Assembly (NCBI GenBank): GCA_039030175.1
Contig: JBCCER010000009.1
Location: forward strand, 1-53,296
From: JANQGH01 sp039030175
GTDB taxonomy: Bacteria > Pseudomonadota > Alphaproteobacteria > DSM-16000 > Inquilinaceae
DNA length: 53,296 nucleotides
Direction: 5' to 3'
The notes beneath the pieces were generated by a model, which worked only from the letters and a program-made list of their open reading frames with translations, searched no databases and was not told the DNA's origin. Positions 8,572 through 17,499 of this stretch are shown here, one piece after another. Position 1 is the stretch's first letter, and each line of letters opens with the position of its first letter. The position numbers and the translations under genes are program-made.

Positions 8572-9741
8572 TTACATTGCGCATCCGGGCGCTGGATCTT
8601 CAAGCGCCGGTGCTGCTATCTCGATCACCACGTTTTCCCCATCGCGTGCCTCACGCAAGTAGATGTCCTGCACGGGGTTGTGCGCGGCTGACATCGTGAT
8701 GGTCCCACGCGGGCTTTCGATCGTCGCTTCCGCCATGGCAGCGCTGAGTGCGTCGAGGTCGCCGACATCGCACGACACGGCTTCAAGGGCCTGGGCGATC
8801 AGTTGGCCGGTGTCGTAGCCCTGAACCGCGTAGACATCCGAAGGCCGGCCGGTTGCCTCTTCGAACGCGGTTCGGAATTGGGCATCCACCGGGTTGTCCA
8901 AACCATCGCCATAGTGAAGCGTGGTCAGCAGCCCCTCGGCGGCATCGCCCTGGGCCTCAAGCACGCCTTCCGTCAGGAAGCCTGAGCCGTACAGCGGGAT
9001 CGTGTCTTTCAGGCCGGCCGCGTCATAGTCGTTCACGAATTGGACCGCACCACCGCCGGCGAAGAAGACAAACACGGCGTCCGGCTGAATCCCCGCGATC
9101 TGGGTCAGCAACGGTTGGAAATTGGTGTCCGGGAACGGAATGAACAGCTCTTCCACGACGTCGCCGCCGGCGGCCTCGAACGCCTCCGCGAACGCTGCGG
9201 TCGCCTGATGGCCGGCCCCGTAATCCCATGAGAGGGTTACCGCCGTCCTTGCACCGCGGTCATAGGCGACCGTGCCCGACGGATAGGCCGGCTGCCAGTT
9301 GGAGAAAGACGTGCGGAAGATGTTAGGCGCACACAGTTCGGCCGTGGCTTGACGCGCACCCGCGTTGGGGATGATCAGCGGCGTGCCGGTTTCGCGCACG
9401 ACCTGCACCATGCCCATCGCAACGCCGGAATGGACCGGGCCAACCAAAATATCTACGAGATCGCGATCGATCAGACGACGGGCGTTTTCCGGCCCGCGCG
9501 ACGGATCGGCCTCGGAGTCGAGCTGGATGTACTCGACGTTACAACCGCCATTGCCCCGCTCCACCATGGCCAGTTCCATGGCGTCGGTAATGTTCTGGCC
9601 TAGCAGTGCGAAAGTGCCCGAATAAGGCAGCATGACGCCGATGCGGATCGGTTCGTCTTGCGCCATGGCTGTGCCACCGAGTGCTGCAGCCGCAATGGCC
9701 GCGCCCGCAACCGTTCCGGCAAGTTTGTTCATGAGTGTCAT
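8572..9741 (-). CDS. ABC transporter periplasmic substrate-binding protein (HAAT family)
   Basis: Seen: 389 aa. An N-terminal signal peptide (MTLMNKLAG, then an Ala-rich hydrophobic core, cleavage likely after GTAMA-QDE), then the start of the mature fold PIRIGVMLPYSGTFALLG, which is typical of LivJ/K-type (Peripla_BP_6) receptors. The first ATG has GGGAGG nine bases upstream; a second ATG three codons later is possible. Known: this family captures amino acids, amides and aromatic acids in the periplasm. Inferred: benzoate or a similar aromatic acid as ligand, because benzoate-CoA ligase lies directly upstream. Confidence 0.92.
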   Translation of the reverse strand: MTLMNKLAGTVAGAAIAAAALGGTAMAQDEPIRIGVMLPYSGTFALLGQNITDAMELAMVERGNGGCNVEYIQLDSEADPSRGPENARRLIDRDLVDILVGPVHSGVAMGMVQVVRETGTPLIIPNAGARQATAELCAPNIFRTSFSNWQPAYPSGTVAYDRGARTAVTLSWDYGAGHQATAAFAEAFEAAGGDVVEELFIPFPDTNFQPLLTQIAGIQPDAVFVFFAGGGAVQFVNDYDAAGLKDTIPLYGSGFLTEGVLEAQGDAAEGLLTTLHYGDGLDNPVDAQFRTAFEEATGRPSDVYAVQGYDTGQLIAQALEAVSCDVGDLDALSAAMAEATIESPRGTITMSAAHNPVQDIYLREARDGENVVIEIAAPALEDPAPGCAM

Positions 9742-9828
9742 CGCTTGGTACCTCCCTGTTTGTTTGGATATTTTAACCTTAAAACATCTCGCCCCGCATG
9801 CCTTTTGTTGCGGCCTTGGGGACGGGTG

Positions 9829-11397
9829 TCATGCGTTATTGGCCTCCGCGCGCAGTTTGAATCTTTGGATTTTGCCGGTTGCTGTCTTGGGCAGCGAGTC
9901 CACGAACTCGAACCAGCGCGGGTACTTGTACGGCGCGATCTGAGATTTGACGTGGTCTTTGAGCGTTGCTTCCAACCCGTCGGGTGACGCCCCTTCGGCG
10001 AGCACGATGAACGCCTTAGGCTTGATGAGATGCTCATCGTCTTGTTGGCCAACCACGGCGGCTTCCAGCACCGCGTCATGCGTGATGAGTGCCGCCTCGA
10101 CCTCAAACGGCGAGACATACTGGCCGCTGACCTTCATCATGTCGTCCGCACGCCCGCAATAGGTGTAGGTGCCGTCTTCGCTGACCGTGTACTTGTCGCC
10201 TGTACGGGTCCATGGGCCGTGGAAGGTGTCCCGGCTCTTTTCGCGTTGTCGCCAATACATCACGCAACTCGTCGGTCCGTTGATCTGCAATTCGCCGATC
10301 TCGCCGGGCCCGACCCCAGTGCCATCGTCGCCGATTAGACGAGCCTCGTAGCCTTCGACCGGTGTGCCGGACGAACCGGGGCGCACATCGCCTGGGCGGT
10401 TGGTGATGAACACGTGCAGCATCTCGGTCGATCCGATCCCGTCCAAGACCTCGACCCCCGTTGCGTCTTTCCAGCGACGATAAAGGTCGGCCGGCAATGC
10501 TTCGCCTGCCGAGGTGCAAAGCCGTAGGTTCAGATCACCGGCAGTCGGCATGTCCGGGCTGGCCAGCATCAGGCCAAGTAGGGTCGGCACGCCATAAAAG
10601 ATCGTCGCCTCGTGATCCAGCATGCGCTTGAAGCAGGCCTGCGGTGTCGGGCGTTCCGCCATGAGGACGGCGGTGGCGCCAACCGAGAATGGAAACGTCA
10701 GATTGTTGCCCAGGCCATAGGCGAAAAACAACTTTGCGGCGGAGAAAACGATGTCGGTTTCATCGATGCCAAGGATCGGCTTGGCGAACGCGTCCGCCGT
10801 ACGCATTAGGTGCGACTGCAGGTGTACTGCGGCTTTCGGCCGGCCAGTCGACCCGGACGAGTAAAGCCAGAAAGCCATGTCGTCCGCGACTGTCGGTGCC
10901 GGCTCGTGGCTGTCGTTCGCCTCCGCCACCAGTGCGTCGAAAGCTAGGTAATCGTCCGCATCGCCGCCCGAAACAACTATGTGTTTCAGGGTCTTGCGAT
11001 GTTTTTCCAGGATCGGCGCGAATGTCGGCAATAGGGCGGCGGACACGACCAGAACCTTGGCCGACGTGTCCTCCAGCATGTAGTCGTAGTCTTTGGTCGT
11101 CAGCAAGGTATTGACGCAGACGGGAATAATGCCTGCCTTGATCGACCCTAGGAAGGCGGCTGGGAAGTCGACGCTGTCCAGCAGGCACAGCAGGACCCTT
11201 TGCTCCCGCTCCACGCCGAGTCCTTCCAGGGCGTTGGCAAACCTGTTGGCGCGCGCCGTCACCTCGCCATAGGTGTAGCGGCCCTTATCGTCGATGACCG
11301 CGAGCTTGTCGTGTCGGCCTTCCGCCAAATTGCGGTCTAGGAGATCGAGCGCTGCGTTGTAGTAGCCGTCCGGCAGGCGGGCGGACGTAACCGCCAT
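9829..11397 (-). CDS. bclA: Benzoate-CoA ligase (AMP-forming)
   Basis: Seen: 522 aa from the ATG with GAGAGGA seven bases upstream (two upstream in-frame starts at 11415 and 11448 lack this). Motifs: YSSGSTGRPKAAVHLQSHL as phosphate loop, GIGSTEMLHVFITN, WTRTGDKY, YVSPFEVEAAL, and the C-terminal LPKTATGKIQRFKL with the catalytic Lys. Known: benzoate-CoA ligase family enzymes (including 4-hydroxybenzoate-CoA ligase) start with a DGYYNAALDLLDRN-like segment, as here. Role: benzoate + ATP + CoA to benzoyl-CoA, the entry substrate of BoxB. Context with boxR, boxB and boxC makes benzoate the best substrate guess. Confidence 0.9.
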   Translation of the reverse strand: MAVTSARLPDGYYNAALDLLDRNLAEGRHDKLAVIDDKGRYTYGEVTARANRFANALEGLGVEREQRVLLCLLDSVDFPAAFLGSIKAGIIPVCVNTLLTTKDYDYMLEDTSAKVLVVSAALLPTFAPILEKHRKTLKHIVVSGGDADDYLAFDALVAEANDSHEPAPTVADDMAFWLYSSGSTGRPKAAVHLQSHLMRTADAFAKPILGIDETDIVFSAAKLFFAYGLGNNLTFPFSVGATAVLMAERPTPQACFKRMLDHEATIFYGVPTLLGLMLASPDMPTAGDLNLRLCTSAGEALPADLYRRWKDATGVEVLDGIGSTEMLHVFITNRPGDVRPGSSGTPVEGYEARLIGDDGTGVGPGEIGELQINGPTSCVMYWRQREKSRDTFHGPWTRTGDKYTVSEDGTYTYCGRADDMMKVSGQYVSPFEVEAALITHDAVLEAAVVGQQDDEHLIKPKAFIVLAEGASPDGLEATLKDHVKSQIAPYKYPRWFEFVDSLPKTATGKIQRFKLRAEANNA

Positions 11398-11490
11398 GGA
11401 GTTGTCCTCTCTCATGTCATCGCCGACCCCTAGCGTCGACGATGGCACAAGGCGGGGTCAAGGGTCGCGAAGGACGCTCGGTCCGTTCCA

Positions 11491-11964
11491 TCATTGCTTG
11501 GTAAACTCAATAGCGCCTTCCGGCAGCAGATACAGGATGATCGCCTTGCCGCCCGTAACAGTCGGGTGGTGCGCTGTGTCCGGGCCGTAGACAAGCCAGC
11601 CAGCGCCTTTGCCATCAAACTCGGCGCCCTCGTCCAGAGGGATAATCATGTCGATCTCGCCATTGGGATGCCGATGGTGTGGCCCGACGACATCATCCAT
11701 TTCCACGACATCGACCGAGAAGTTTTGCATGTCTGGCCCAGGCTTGATCGGCCGGCTGAATTTGATCTTCGCGCCGCCTTGCCGGTCGGCCAGCCAGCCC
11801 TCGGCGACACCGTTTCTGCACACTGCTTCGATGGTCCGATAGCGGTCAGTCGTCGGGCCGTATTGATCATTCAGATAGGCGTTTAGATCGGCGTTGAGCT
11901 GTCTGCCCGCTATATCGGCGGCCAGATCGGTCATGAGGTCGTTGAATTCTTGCTTGCCTGTCAT
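11491..11964 (-). CDS. DUF4863 family cupin-like protein (4-hydroxylaminobenzoate lyase-related)
   Basis: Seen: 157 aa from the ATG that follows GAAGAGAA; an upstream start at 12009 would lengthen it by 15 residues without a clear ribosome site. A cupin-like metal cluster is visible: GPHHRHPNGEID (H96, H97, H99, E103) and DTAHHPTV (H132, H133). Known: I recognise the DUF4863 family, to which 4-hydroxylaminobenzoate lyase PnbB is, to my recollection, related; members also occur beside benzoate-CoA ligase genes. Inferred: a small metalloenzyme acting on a benzoate derivative, first of the ligase-transporter operon. A lyase role on hydroxylaminobenzoate is possible but not shown by context, as no nitroreductase is nearby. 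Confidence 0.7.
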   Translation of the reverse strand: MTGKQEFNDLMTDLAADIAGRQLNADLNAYLNDQYGPTTDRYRTIEAVCRNGVAEGWLADRQGGAKIKFSRPIKPGPDMQNFSVDVVEMDDVVGPHHRHPNGEIDMIIPLDEGAEFDGKGAGWLVYGPDTAHHPTVTGGKAIILYLLPEGAIEFTKQ

Positions 11965-12011
11965 GGTGTTCTCTTCGGTATGCCAGCTAGGACCGAAGGT
12001 TGCCTCCACAA

Positions 12012-12179
12012 TCAGGTCTGAGATGGGTCCCGGTTGGATTCTGTATGGCGGTGAATTGGCAAAAGAGTCTCTTGCTCGACAACGTCCAATTCGGTGTCGC
12101 CGCCACTGCTGCCCGAGCCGTCATGCTGAAACATCGGCCTGACGAAGCCGCGCAAATTGGCTGTTGGCTTCGCCGCCAT
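12012..12179 (-). CDS. Possible small protein of 55 aa between flavodoxin and DUF4863 genes
   Basis: Seen: an ATG-to-TGA frame of 55 codons filling most of an otherwise empty 311-bp gap. By my hand count about two thirds of third codon positions are G or C, similar to coding DNA here. The protein begins MAAKPTANLRGFVRP and contains the acidic stretch DTELDVVEQETLLP; no membrane segment or cysteine is present. Against it: only AGGG directly abutting the ATG, and no recognised family. If real, it links flavodoxin, DUF4863 and ligase into one continuous operon. The remaining gap pieces are 12180-12275, holding only a short hairpin, and 11965-12011, holding only the DUF4863 leader. Confidence 0.35.
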   Translation of the reverse strand: MAAKPTANLRGFVRPMFQHDGSGSSGGDTELDVVEQETLLPIHRHTESNRDPSQT

Positions 12180-12221
12180 CCCTGGAGATTTTGAGATGAT
12201 GACCAGTCTGTCTCACAGTCA

Positions 12222-12245
12222 ATCACCGCCCCCTTTATCGGTGAT
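12222..12245. repeat. Inverted repeat 3' of the flavodoxin gene
   Basis: Seen: ATCACCG (12222-12228) and CGGTGAT (12239-12245) separated by 10 bases, 30 bases beyond the flavodoxin stop on its strand. There is no T run on either side, so a rho-independent terminator is doubtful; it may be an mRNA 3' structure or an operator. Confidence 0.35.
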
Positions 12246-12275
12246 CGTCGCCTAGGTGGAGCGATCCTTACCCTT

Positions 12276-12752
12276 TCAAGCGGCCTGTCGCCGTTCTTCG
12301 GTAATTTGCGGCACCCAGGATTTGAACCACTCCAGCGCATCTTCTTCCGGCAGGTCGCCGGAGGACGCATCGTGATAGAACGCCTCGCCAATGCGGGTGG
12401 CTCCCAGTTCGCCGAGGAGCTTGTCAAACCGTTTGCCGCCGAAGCAGAAGGTCTGCTGGTAGGTGCTGTCACCCAACCCAATAAGCCCGAATTGAACATG
12501 GCCGAGACTGGGGCGAACTTTGGACAGAGCGTCAAAAAGCGCCTGGGCGTTGTCCGGAACGTCGCCCTGACCATAGGTCGATGTGCAGATTAGGATCGGC
12601 CCCTCTTCTTCGAAAGCCGTGTGATCCAAGTCATCCATCAAGACGATCTCGGCGTCGCCGTCATTTTCGGCGAGCCAATCCTCGATCTCTTGTGCAACAA
12701 GTTCGGCGGTTCCGGTCATCGTTCCGACATAGATCGTGAGCCGTACGGACAT
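12276..12752 (-). CDS. Flavodoxin (MioC-like)
   Basis: Seen: 158 aa single flavodoxin domain. The FMN phosphate loop GTMTGTAE is at residues 10-17, the isoalloxazine loop CTSTYGQGDVPDNA near 56-69, and GLGDSTYQQTFCFGGKRFD near 92-110. No reductase domain follows, so it is a stand-alone electron carrier. Known: such flavodoxins shuttle electrons from NADPH-flavodoxin reductases to acceptor enzymes in the cytoplasm. Context: divergent from boxR with promoters sharing BoxR-like repeats, and no boxA is present. Inferred: the electron donor to the BoxB di-iron site, reduced by the FNR at 17500-18747. This is a hypothesis; a role in another pathway (as for MioC in biotin synthesis) cannot be excluded. 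Confidence 0.85.
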   Translation of the reverse strand: MSVRLTIYVGTMTGTAELVAQEIEDWLAENDGDAEIVLMDDLDHTAFEEEGPILICTSTYGQGDVPDNAQALFDALSKVRPSLGHVQFGLIGLGDSTYQQTFCFGGKRFDKLLGELGATRIGEAFYHDASSGDLPEEDALEWFKSWVPQITEERRQAA

Positions 12753-12826
12753 CGCACCCTACCTTCTATTGGCAATCGCATAGTCGGCCATGATCATTCC
12801 CGGGTCACGTCATGGTCCTTATTTTC

Positions 12827-12872
12827 ATACAAAATAATTCATATTGTAAATAGATCAAGCACTATAATTCAT
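12827..12872. promoter_or_regulatory. Divergent boxR/flavodoxin promoter with candidate BoxR operator pair
   Basis: Seen: a perfect TATAAT (12863-12868) placed for boxR, and on the other strand TTGATC, 16 bases, TATTTT for the flavodoxin gene. Two related 14-mers, ATACAAAATAATTC (12827-12840) and AAGCACTATAATTC (12857-12870), are spaced exactly 30 bp and share ATAATTCAT. An overlapping inverted repeat TACAA-N11-TTGTA spans 12828-12848. The same type of pair at the same spacing lies in the boxC promoter. Inferred: operators for BoxR, giving autoregulation and control of the flavodoxin operon. Confidence 0.55.
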
Positions 12873-12917
12873 GTACGATGATTGAAGGTTTCCAAGGTCG
12901 ATGCGCCGAGAGAAGCG

Positions 12918-13838
12918 ATGAATAAGACAGAGGATACTGACAGCCAGAGTTCAGTGCGGCCCGGTCGAAAACATCGGCGTGACGAAGTTCGGGCCGATGG
13001 GAATTATCTGTCGCTGTTGGGCGACCGCGTGCGCGCGTCGCGCAGCAGGCACGGGATGACGCGCAAAATCCTGGCACGCGATTCAGGGGTTTCCGAGCGC
13101 TACTTGGCGCAGCTGGAGGCCGGCGAAGGAAACATCTCGATTATTTTGCTGCGACAGATCGCACAAGCCATGGGCGTTTCGATTGCCGATTTGGTGAGTG
13201 AAGGGCCCGAGCGTTCCGTTGAGCTCAATCTCTTGATCGAATTTGCCGGTCGATTGAGCCCCGATGAGTTGTCGAAGGCGCGGTCCTATCTTGTTTCGAC
13301 GTTTGGTGCGGGAAAACCCGACCAGAGAAGGCAAAGGGTTGGCTTGATCGGCCTTCGCGGCGCTGGAAAGTCGACTCTCGGGCGGATGCTGGCGGACAAA
13401 CGCTGCGTGCCCTTTGTCGAACTGACGCGAGAGATTGAACAGGACGCCGGTATGGCCTTGAGTGAAATCATGGCGTTGGGCGGTCAGGCCATGTATCGCC
13501 GCTTCGAGCGTCAAGCGCTTGAGCGGGTGCTGGTCGACCACGAACGATCGGTCATTGCCACCGGCGGTGGTTTGGTCGCGGACACGGCAAACTACGACAT
13601 CTTGCTGTCCAACTGTTTCACGGTTTGGGTGACGACCTCGCCGGAGGAGCATATGGGCCGCGTCATCGCTCAGGGTGATCGCCGACCTATGGCCGACAAT
13701 CCCGGCGCCATGGATGACCTTCGATCAATCTTGAAGGAACGGGCCGAGCTATATGCCAAGGCCGATGCGCGCCTCGACACGGCTGGTAAGGTCGCCGACG
13801 CTAGCCTCGCCGCACTTGCGGCCCTGGTAGAGAGTTGA
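12918..13838 (+). CDS. boxR: BoxR-type transcriptional regulator (XRE HTH fused to shikimate kinase-like domain)
   Basis: Seen: 306 aa from an ATG preceded by GAGAGAAG; an upstream in-frame TTG (12882) lies close behind the TATAAT and is unlikely. Residues 32-92 form an XRE-type helix-turn-helix (GDRVRASRSRHGMTRKILA, then DSGVSERYLAQLEAGEGN). Residues 141-306 are shikimate-kinase-like: GLRGAGKS (145-152), ATGGGLV (214-220) and DRRPMA in the lid. The usual kinase DTD segment reads ELTREIE, so catalysis is doubtful. Known: BoxR/BzdR proteins repress benzoate genes and respond to benzoyl-CoA through the kinase-like domain. Inferred: controls flavodoxin, boxC-boxB and itself. Confidence 0.92.
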   Translation: MNKTEDTDSQSSVRPGRKHRRDEVRADGNYLSLLGDRVRASRSRHGMTRKILARDSGVSERYLAQLEAGEGNISIILLRQIAQAMGVSIADLVSEGPERSVELNLLIEFAGRLSPDELSKARSYLVSTFGAGKPDQRRQRVGLIGLRGAGKSTLGRMLADKRCVPFVELTREIEQDAGMALSEIMALGGQAMYRRFERQALERVLVDHERSVIATGGGLVADTANYDILLSNCFTVWVTTSPEEHMGRVIAQGDRRPMADNPGAMDDLRSILKERAELYAKADARLDTAGKVADASLAALAALVES

Positions 13839-13890
13839 TCGCTGCTGTTCGTGAATTCGGGGTACAACGGCCCCATCTTTTCGGACATCA

Positions 13891-13905
13891 CAGAGGCAAC
13901 CTCTG
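13891..13905 (+). other. Hairpin abutting the DUF427 ribosome site
   Basis: Seen: CAGAGG-CAA-CCTCTG, a 6-bp stem with a 3-base loop, directly followed by AAGGAGG (13906-13912) and the ATG at 13919. A stable stem flush with the Shine-Dalgarno sequence could tune translation or mRNA stability. No ligand or regulator is implied. Confidence 0.4.
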
Positions 13906-13918
13906 AAGGAGGCGCAAG

Positions 13919-14275
13919 ATGTCGTCCCCCATTCGCGACCGGCATATCACAGTAAGGCCCCGTGGCGGACTAGTGACCGTTCGGGTCGGCAACACGGTGG
14001 TCTCGCGGTCGGAACGCGCTCTAGATTTGCTGGAAGGAGCCTACAAAACAGTCATCTACATCCCGCGTGAGGACGTTGACGAGACGGTACTGGAGCGTAC
14101 CGATCACACGACCTATTGCCCCTGCAAGGGAGAGGCAAACTATTTCTCAATCGTCCACGAGGCCGGTACGATCGAGAATGCAGCATGGACCTATGAAGCG
14201 CCGCTACCCGACGTTTCGCAGATCAAAAACGCACTGGCATTTTACCCAAGCAAGGTGAAACTCGAGACTGAATAG
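13919..14275 (+). CDS. DUF427 domain-containing protein
   Basis: Seen: 118 aa with a strong AAGGAGG site. The DUF427 hallmark TTYCPCKGEANYFSI is near residues 62-76, with the upstream segment RVGNTVVSRSERALDLLEGAY. Known: DUF427 is a widespread small cytoplasmic family with no settled biochemical function. Context: 80 bp after boxR and ahead of the boxC promoter, all on the plus strand, so it is probably read through from boxR. Inferred: accessory role unknown. Confidence 0.85.
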   Translation: MSSPIRDRHITVRPRGGLVTVRVGNTVVSRSERALDLLEGAYKTVIYIPREDVDETVLERTDHTTYCPCKGEANYFSIVHEAGTIENAAWTYEAPLPDVSQIKNALAFYPSKVKLETE

Positions 14276-14320
14276 ACCTGCGGGCTGTTTAGCCTGACCT
14301 TCATCCGTTGGTCTTTCGAT

Positions 14321-14364
14321 ATGCATCATAATTCTTGACGATCGAAACACATGCATTATTCTTC
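14321..14364 (+). promoter_or_regulatory. boxC promoter with candidate BoxR operator pair
   Basis: Seen: -35 TTGACG (14335-14340), 16-base spacer, -10 TATTCT (14357-14362). Two copies of a 14-mer, ATGCATCATAATTC (14321-14334) and ATGCATTATTCTTC (14351-14364), are exactly 30 bp apart, one just upstream of the -35 box and one covering the -10 box. The first copy shares ATAATTC with both elements of the boxR promoter. Inferred: repressor binding here would block RNA polymerase, as expected for BoxR. Confidence 0.6.
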
Positions 14365-14403
14365 CTGTCAAGATCGCGCTCAGCGGCTGCCAGGAGAAAT
14401 GAT

Positions 14404-16062
14404 GTGTCTTTCGTGACGTTTGATCGCGGGCCGGACGGCTATCGCCATTGGCGGGTCGACATGGACGGCCCGATTGCCACGCTGTCGATGGATGTCGACG
14501 AGGATGGCGGCCTGGTCGAGGGCTATCAACTAAAGCTGAACTCTTACGATCTCGGTGTCGATATAGAGCTGCACGACATCGTTCAGCGTCTTCGGTTCGA
14601 GCATCCGACGGTCAAGACCGTCGTGCTGACCAGCGCCAAGGAGCGGATGTTCTGTGCCGGCGCAAATATCTACATGCTCAGCACCTCCAGCCATGCCTGG
14701 AAGGTCAATTTCTGCAAGTTCACTAACGAGACCCGCAACGGCATGGAGGATTCAAGTGCCCATTCGGGGCTGAAGTTCCTGGCAGCCGTAAATGGCACCT
14801 GCGCGGGTGGTGGCTACGAGGTCGCGTTGGCCTGCGATGAAATTGTCATGATCGATGATCGGTCTTCGACCGTGAGCCTGCCAGAGGTGCCGCTTCTCGG
14901 TGTGCTTCCCGGCACGGGCGGCCTGACTCGGTTGGTTGACAAACGTGGCGTCCGCCGGGATCTCGCCGACATGTTCTGCACAAACGCCGATGGCGTTAGA
15001 GCCGATCGTGCCAAGGAATGGGGCTTGGTCGACGAAATTGCGCCGCCCTCTCGTTTCGAGGAAGCGGTTAAGGAAAGAGCGGCTGATCTCGCTTCACAAT
15101 CGGGTCGGCCCGACAGCGCCGAAGGTGTACCGCTGACCCCGTTGCGCCGTCGGATCGATGAGAATTCGCTCGTCTACGAACATGTCGCCGTGGCGATCGA
15201 TCGCGATGCACGCACGGCCACCTTGATCGTCGAAGCGCCGGAGGGCGAGCAGCCCTCGGACATGCACGCGATCAGACAAGCGGGCGCTGAATGGTGGCCG
15301 TTGGCGATGGCCAGGCAGTTGGACGACGCCTTGTTGATGCTGCGCCACAACTTCATGGATATCGGTACGATAGTGCTCAAGACCCGCGGCGAGATTGGCG
15401 CGGTTTTGGCGGCCGATGCAGCCCTTGAGGCCCATCAAAACGATTGGTTCGTGCGCGAGGTGATCGGCATGCTGCGGCGAACCTTGGCACGTCTCGATGT
15501 TACGTCGCGCAGCCTGTTTGCGATCATCGATGAGGGCAGTTGCTTTGCCGGTACCCTTGCCGAACTCGCCTTCGCGGCTGACCGCTCCTACATGCTTGAC
15601 CTGCCGGATGCCGAAGAGGAAGGCCAAGACGAGCCGGAAATCGCCTTGTTGGCGATGAATTTCGGTGCCTATCCCATGGTCAACCATCAGACAAGGCTGC
15701 AGACCCGATTTGGCCCCAAGGCGGATGAATTGGACGCGCTTGATGCGCGGATCGGAGAGCGCATGAACGCGCAGGCGGCCCTGGACGCCGGCCTCATCAC
15801 GGTCGCGCCGGATGATCTTGACTGGGAGGACGAGATTCGCCTCGCAATCGAAGAGCGGGCCGGATTGTCGCCGGACGCACTGACCGGGATGGAGGCCAGC
15901 CTCCGGTTTGCCGGTATCGAAACCACCGAGACCAAGATCTTCGGCCGTTTGTCGGCCTGGCAGAACTGGGTGTTCAATCGCCCGAACGCTGTCGGCGAGC
16001 AGGGCGCGCTGCGTCTGTTCGGCTCGGGCAGCAAGGCACATTTTGACTGGGAAAGGGTCTAA
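14404..16062 (+). CDS. boxC: 2,3-epoxybenzoyl-CoA dihydrolase BoxC
   Basis: Seen: 552 aa from the GTG with AGGAG seven bases upstream; the frame extends upstream to a TTG inside the promoter, which is rejected. Two crotonase-like halves: TSAKERMFCAGANIYML and NGTCAGGGYEVALACDEI in the first, LLGVLPGTGGLTRLVDKR after it, and a degenerate second half around IIDEGSCFAGTLAELAFAAD. Length matches BoxC. Known: BoxC hydrolytically opens 2,3-epoxybenzoyl-CoA to 3,4-dehydroadipyl-CoA semialdehyde plus formate. Context: its stop is four bases before the boxB start, so the two are co-translated. Confidence 0.93.
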   Translation: MSFVTFDRGPDGYRHWRVDMDGPIATLSMDVDEDGGLVEGYQLKLNSYDLGVDIELHDIVQRLRFEHPTVKTVVLTSAKERMFCAGANIYMLSTSSHAWKVNFCKFTNETRNGMEDSSAHSGLKFLAAVNGTCAGGGYEVALACDEIVMIDDRSSTVSLPEVPLLGVLPGTGGLTRLVDKRGVRRDLADMFCTNADGVRADRAKEWGLVDEIAPPSRFEEAVKERAADLASQSGRPDSAEGVPLTPLRRRIDENSLVYEHVAVAIDRDARTATLIVEAPEGEQPSDMHAIRQAGAEWWPLAMARQLDDALLMLRHNFMDIGTIVLKTRGEIGAVLAADAALEAHQNDWFVREVIGMLRRTLARLDVTSRSLFAIIDEGSCFAGTLAELAFAADRSYMLDLPDAEEEGQDEPEIALLAMNFGAYPMVNHQTRLQTRFGPKADELDALDARIGERMNAQAALDAGLITVAPDDLDWEDEIRLAIEERAGLSPDALTGMEASLRFAGIETTETKIFGRLSAWQNWVFNRPNAVGEQGALRLFGSGSKAHFDWERV

Positions 16063-16066
16063 CCAC

Positions 16067-17491
<1,425 letters not shown>

Positions 17492-17499
17492 GCGCTTCG

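Noticed and set aside
11987..12574. Minus-strand 195-codon frame overlapping the flavodoxin in another phase
   Set aside because: Its main part is the shifted frame of the flavodoxin; the residues carry no recognisable domain. The 55-codon frame inside the gap is a better candidate.
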